From: Seriola aureovittata
Lineage: Eukaryota; Chordata; Actinopteri; Carangiformes; Carangidae
Length of the DNA: 64,000 nucleotides
Assembly: GCF_021018895.1 (NCBI RefSeq)
Contig: NC_079364.1
Coordinates: 14,128,385-14,192,384, forward strand
Reading direction: 5' to 3'
The translations under genes and the position numbers were made by a program. The notes below the pieces were generated by a model that did no database searches, was not told the DNA's origin, and saw nothing but the letters and a program-made list of their open reading frames with translations. Shown here piece by piece: positions 38,641 through 64,000 of this stretch; the stretch's first letter is position 1, and the number at the start of each line of letters is the position of its first letter.

Positions 38641-41600
38641 TTCATCTCACAGTTTTAATGGTCCCCCCCCCCCCACCCCCCCATTTACATGCGAGTCAGG
38701 TGGGAAGAGGATGAAGTCAGACGTTTTCCTTTTTCATGTCTGCTTTTACTCCAATCTGTGACCATCCAGAGCAGACCCTCCGTGACACGGCCGATCCACT
38801 GTTCCCTTCAGCCTGTCACCTGTTGTTAATATACGCTGCCTAATCCACCCTGTTCAATGTCAGCAGTTCAAAAGGGCGCAGTTCGTATTTTTGTCAACCT
38901 CAATTAGTGTGATACTCTTGCGGGTTCTGCGATCTCATTTCAGCACTCGTGTCCCTTCAAAGGCACTGAAATGCATGGGGATTTCAGAATGTGACTAGAG
39001 GGATGACACAATATTTTGGCAGGGTGGAGCAATGCAACAAGACACAGCATATTCATTATGTTTTTTTCAACGCCAGCTGACAACATAATCACAAGTTGTG
39101 ATCAACCAGTGTCTTTAGCTGATGACTTAAATGGTTTTTATTGAAACTGGAAGTGACTTGAGTGATCTCTAAATACTGATAGGTCATTAGTCTTGATTGT
39201 CTTGATTTTCCTCTGTACAGCGTGGTAACAGTTGGTCTGTTGAGGGAGGGAGCAACTGATGGGAGCAACCATCACAATTACCTGGCAAGAAATCCTATCC
39301 TTTTATATACTGTCTTTTGCTGTCACTCGTACAACAATTTATAAAAAGTTCAAAGACAAATACTGATTCTGAGTAGAAGTGCAATAACTTATTGTACTTT
39401 AATCACACACAAAATGTAACAAGAATTAGTAAATTCATACACTCATTTCAAAAGACAGCTTGAAGCCACAACAACGTGAGAAAACCTTTTGAAACTCATA
39501 AGAATTAACATATCAAGAGAATAAAACAATGTTCAAACACAACTTTTGAAATACAATTTTACCATGTACCACCAAATGAAAAAAAGGTGATACGCTTGAA
39601 TGCTCGATAAATTGTCTCACAAAATAAAAACAAAACATCTAATTAGTAACATTTCCAAGAGTTTTATAACACTTCAGTTCATTTTGCATGCACAAAAATG
39701 CACATGCACACAACAGCACACATATTTATCATATATTTACTCCTATACTGGTTGCCTGACTTCAGTAGTATTAGAAAATTAGAAAAATGGCCGATGACAT
39801 CACTCAGAGATGGAGTTGTGCAGCATACAGGAGGAAGAGGCTTTTTTTTATGTAAAGCTAGTCTTGTATTAACAAGTTTTTAAGGGGTAGATACAGTATC
39901 TGTGGTTCCTGGTGGAGGAAGACATGAGTGGAGATCCAAGAATAAAGAAACTTAAATACCCAGAGAGGAGTGACAACAGTGAGTTGAATTGTCTAAACCT
40001 GAGCTACTGAAAGCCAGTATGTCTGTGTGCACTATGCAGAGTAACAGTCTACATTAAACCAACTAGAAGACAGACGGCCCTGTCTGTCCTGACACACAAT
40101 ACTGCAGTGCACAGCCTCCACATGGCTCAGTGTTAATTAAAAAGCCTTCCTGGGTTGGCCGTGCGGCTGTGCCTTGGACCCTGCAAAGTGGGGGTGTGTG
40201 TGTGTGTGGGGGTGGGGGGGGGGCAGCTTTGGGCCGGTGGACAAATGAGCAAAAGGACAGCGACAGTGCGATGTGTATGTGTGTGCTGAGGTGGGTGATG
40301 AGGAGGCGGGGGTGAATCTTTGAAAGCAGAGCCATGACAGCTGAGGGGGAAGCATGTGTGAGGCATGTTTGTTTTGCATTTACCCCCTGAGCGCAGCTGT
40401 GTGCACTGTCCTTTTCCCAGAACACCGGAACACAGCAGACGCCCTCACAGCTCGCCCTCCGTCCAACCCCTCAGCTAGAGCAAAGGGGGCCCCATGTCCA
40501 CATTTGCAAGGAGACCCTCTCAGTTTTGAGACGTGACCTCTTTAGTCGGGATTATGCATATGCCTTGGATTTAGACCGGAGAGTAGAACTGGATGTAATT
40601 TGAATGACTTTGGGGTGATCTGATCTGCTGACAGGTTATAGCCTGCACCTTGCTTCTCTTACCTGCCCAGAAGGACAGTGAATGTGGTTCGGTTTAGAGA
40701 ATTAGCAATGGTTTCTCTGCCTGAAGGTGTAGCGCAGGGTATCGGGTTTGCTTTTCGAAACCACAAAACCCTTGTTATGCTTAAGGCCTAAATCCGGCCT
40801 TGCAAACAAAGGAAGAACATGCATAACTTCATCCGTAACCTTCATCTTCTATTTCTGTCACTGGAGGAGGCAGTCACCAGGGAAAAAAATATTTGAATAT
40901 TTAAATGATAAGAGGATGTGGATATAATGATATGATTGGGGCTCAGAGAGATCACGCTCATTTTTGGCTAGTTCCAGCTCACTTTAACCTCTACCTTTCC
41001 CCTCCTCCTCTCTTTCCAGAGAGACGCAAACACAAGTCATATCATTCCAAGCCTAGATGGAAGTAAACAAGGAGTAAAGGCTGAAACACGATTCCTTTAC
41101 TCTGACATGTTCATGGTTGTACTAAAACAGGTACTGCTCAGATATCATGCATGATATCTGAGCAACAATTATCTAAACCATGGCAATTATCAGCCTGTTT
41201 GAGGTTGGTAGTTGCTGTTGGGCCCCCATTGCCTCCATGTTCCCTTCAAGGACAGTGCACACAGCACAGTACAGATTCACAGTCTTTTCTCCAGAGACTC
41301 AGAAACCGACCAGTACACCTATACTGATACACCGATACACCTATCTAAATGATCCCAGGACTTCTGTTTGTCAATTAGTTTGTTGCAGTTATTTGATTAA
41401 TCGCCTCTCTCTTTAGCATTACACCCTATGTGGGCAAGTTATAAATTAGAATAATTAAAGCTTTAGTACCAGATTTTTGACACATGGCCCCTTTACAAGA
41501 TAAGACCACAAGATTTCATAATAACCCAGCTGATATTGCACTTTATCTGCGCAAAATCACAAACAAATTTGCAAGTAATCAAATTACCAAAAAACAACTG

Positions 41601-43190
41601 ACAGAGTGAATCTGGGAGTTTAGGGTCAGGGGTCAGTTGCCCTCTGTGCCCGCCTAATAATAAGGCCTTGATAGTACCTCATTATTCCCATAGAAATCCC
41701 CTTGACTCTTCCTGTTGCCTCGCTCAAATATTGAAAGATTGAATACCACCATTCAGCATCATTTAGATACGTTAGGTGTATATGTGATGAAGAGAGACAT
41801 GTTTTGTGGTAAAATATGACTTATGGGGGTCTGAAAATGTAGGATGAAGTTGACATTTTCTCAAGACTGTGCTTAGTTGTCCACGGTGCCAAGTCCAACT
41901 GAGATGCAATTAATCCTTACTGAAGTTGATAGATGTAACTCTTCATGAATCTGGTTGATGGCTTCCTTTGTTTGGTGTTGACAGGGATAATGAGAGAAAA
42001 AGAGAAAGAAACACAACATGTATGCCAGTGATGCCATGTGCATTTACTGGTCAGCTTTGACAGCCAAAGTCCAGAGAGTCCAGAAAAGGCTGTTGAACAC
42101 TGACATCCTTTCAGTGTTTAAAAGTGTCAACACACTCTGTATAATCTCCACCAGCCGCCTCTGTTTCAAAGGTGGTAGCTGCTGGTTTCGCTGTTATTTC
42201 TGGCAGTCTGACTGACTAGTAGGCACTTCTCTCTCTGAAACTCCTGAGACTGGAAATGCAAAGGGCACAGTCATGTCCACTTGGAGTCTGTCCTCCTGAA
42301 AAACAGAGCTGGCTCTGTTGGGAGGCTGGCGCTCCCAGGCTCTTCAGCCCTGAGACCAGCAGGCCTGCTGTGCCCCTCTTATACTTCCTCCTCCATCCCT
42401 TCCTTTCTCTGGCCATCAGCAGGCTGAGTCAGTGCGGCAGGTGGATCTCTCACCCTCACCGCACTGAAACAAACCACATTTCATCTGTTTGACTTTTAAA
42501 TGCTAGAGGGGGAAAAGCACTTCTAAGTTCTGCAGTTACTGAAATACAAACCCAGAGGTGGTTATTTTAATGTTTGTGTTGGATGTGAAAAGCTTCATAA
42601 CGTGAGTGATATGCTGGATATGCTGGCTAAACAGTTTTCTGTGGCTTTATCTTCGCACCAGCATGACTTAAGTTAAGCATGGGTTAATGCTGATAAAGAT
42701 TGCCTTAAAATAATATGTACATTGCAAATAACAACTAAATCTGAATTTCAGTTTTTTAAGGATGCTTGCTGAACTATTTGTCAAATGAAACCCAGTGACA
42801 AAATGACTGGAGGGAAAAACACAATAACACTCAAAATTTAAATAACACCGTAAGAATAAAACAGCACCTGAACAAAGAACTACAATGACACTGAAAGCAC
42901 TGTACAAACAGAATTTCCTGTCTTTTAGCAAATAAGTGCATGGATTTGTTTGAAATTCTTAAACTTTTCCTAAGATTTTCCTTTGCCTATTGTCAGTAAA
43001 ACACTGCAACTCCTGTTATACAGTACAGCATCACCTCCCACCAGGCTTTCCACAAAGCTCACTCGCCAACTGTGGTTGCTTTCTCCCACCAGAGGGGTTG
43101 AGAAACATGGCGGTGCTGTGCCACTTATGCCAAATCTCTCGTTATTTTCTCTTGGAGTAATCTTCACCCAACTGTGTATTTGCATAATTA
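38641..43190. other. ext2-alx4 tail-to-tail intergenic region
   Basis: 4.5 kb without genes. Contains C-rich and G-rich tracts (38663-38682, 40189-40223), a 30-base perfect palindrome (41135-41164), and complex GC-moderate stretches at 38690-39080, 40620-41060 and 42190-42480 that could be conserved enhancers. Confidence 0.6.
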
Positions 43191-43191
43191 T

Positions 43192-43197
43192 TTTATT
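43192..43197 (-). terminator. alx4: candidate alx4 poly(A) signal
   Basis: AATAAA on the minus strand, about 130 bases after the alx4 stop. The short 3' UTR this implies is possible, but further signals lie downstream. Uncertain. Confidence 0.35.
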
Positions 43198-43323
43198 GCA
43201 ACATTTATAAAGGTAGTCATTGTTGCCTTTATAATTTTTGGATTTTAGTGCCTCCTCACGCCATGTTTAGTTTCAGGGGTCAACGAGGTCGCCCCCCCCC
43301 CCCATCCGTGACATATCAACACA

Positions 43324-63185
<19,862 letters not shown>

Positions 63186-63218
63186 GCCTAAAAAAAGAGT
63201 CAAGGGAGGAAAAATACC

Positions 63219-63225
63219 AAACTTT

Positions 63226-63256
<31 letters not shown>

Positions 63257-63291
63257 TTCTCTCTCTCCCTCTTTCTCTCTCTCTCTCTCTT
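63219..63291. repeat. alx4: (CT)n-rich tract in the alx4 5' UTR (GA on the sense strand)
   Basis: CT repeats with interspersed TTT and CCC, 34-106 bases upstream of the alx4 ATG. Probably transcribed as a GA-rich leader. Confidence 0.85.
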
Positions 63292-64000
63292 GGAAAGGGA
63301 AGCGCAGACGCCCCTTCCTCTCCCTCTACATCATACAGATGAACACACACACAAACACACACCACCACACATGCACATGCACGCAGAGACTGCAGCGCAC
63401 ACCAGACCGCAGCTGGGTTTGGTTATAAAACGATTCAGATCTTTTCCAGGAACCACTATCGTTGACCAAACACTCCAAACTCCCCCGCAGGTTTGAGGAG
63501 AGTTACACAAACCCGTCTTTCCTCAGAGGATGGGACCCAGAGCTCCTGGCTTCAGGACCTCTCCCGAGTGATTATGCTGATGACATGAACGAGTTAGGTC
63601 GCTTATTATCTGGAAGAAGAAAAAAAAAAAAAAAAAAAAAGATTTGCAAAATAGGGGCGGGGGGCTTAACACATGACATTAATGCAATTTGGATATGAAT
63701 ATAGCCTATGAGTGATGGCACTGGGGCGGAGAGGGCACAATTTTACGCTTCATTCGCAATGGTTCATCAAGGGCAGCTCATACTCAGAGGATTGTGTTCT
63801 TGCAGCCAAGTCTGTGGTTTCTGTATGAAACTGTTTGAAAACACTTAAGATCGATTAGACCTACTTCTATTCAATTTCTCTTGAAATTTTAGGGGGGGAC
63901 GTATTATTAGGTATGATAAACCTAAATGAAGGTGGGCTCAAAAATATCAAAATAATAATGTAACAACAAGATTGCGCGTATTGGCTTATTATATACCACA
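63292..64000 (-). promoter_or_regulatory. alx4: alx4 5' UTR and promoter region
   Basis: 0.7 kb upstream of the alx4 leader. It has CA-rich sequence (63343-63375) and a poly-A run (63619-63640). No convincing TATA box was placed; the transcription start is not determined. Confidence 0.35.

Overview
This window is a piece of ray-finned (teleost) fish nuclear DNA. It is probably from a percomorph. Evidence for this: multi-exon genes with GT-AG introns, some of them very short (about 90 bases); proteins close to vertebrate orthologues; dense CA/GT and CT microsatellites; and relics of several dispersed repeat families typical of teleosts. Nothing prokaryotic, viral or CRISPR-like was seen.

Three protein-coding genes account for the clear coding sequence. 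(1) dagla (diacylglycerol lipase alpha, plus strand, 570-14419) enters from the left with its 5' part missing. Twelve exons give 803 residues, including the complete Ser-Asp-His lipase triad and the long C-terminal tail with a PPxxF motif. (2) ext2 (exostosin-2, plus strand, coding 19528-37268) is complete: 14 coding exons and 719 residues. (3) alx4 (ALX homeobox 4, minus strand, coding 63185-43324) is complete: four coding exons and 373 residues, with introns of about 11.5, 6.5 and 0.7 kb. ext2 and alx4 lie tail to tail, as neighbours on 11p11.2 in human. The genes are not functionally linked: endocannabinoid 2-AG synthesis, heparan sulfate polymerisation, and craniofacial/limb transcription control. 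ext2 beside alx4 does fit the pattern of a developmental gene whose enhancers may lie in a neighbour's introns.

Layout: 1-16.9 kb dagla and its 3' UTR; 16.9-18.6 kb intergenic; 18.6-38.6 kb ext2, with three large introns at 22.9-34.1 kb; 38.6-43.2 kb intergenic; 43.2-63.3 kb alx4; 63.3-64.0 kb alx4 upstream. The introns hold Tc1-like and LINE (Rex1/CR1-type) relics, several non-autonomous repeat copies, microsatellites, a 96-base G-rich tract, and stretches that look like conserved regulatory DNA but cannot be confirmed without alignment.

The most interesting observation is a probable undocumented alternative last exon of dagla (9400-9900). It has an in-phase acceptor, 166 open codons, a stop, and a plausible poly(A) signal downstream. 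It would replace the canonical tail, including the PPxxF motif, with an unrelated Ser/Thr/Pro-rich tail. No wholly novel multi-gene system is evident.
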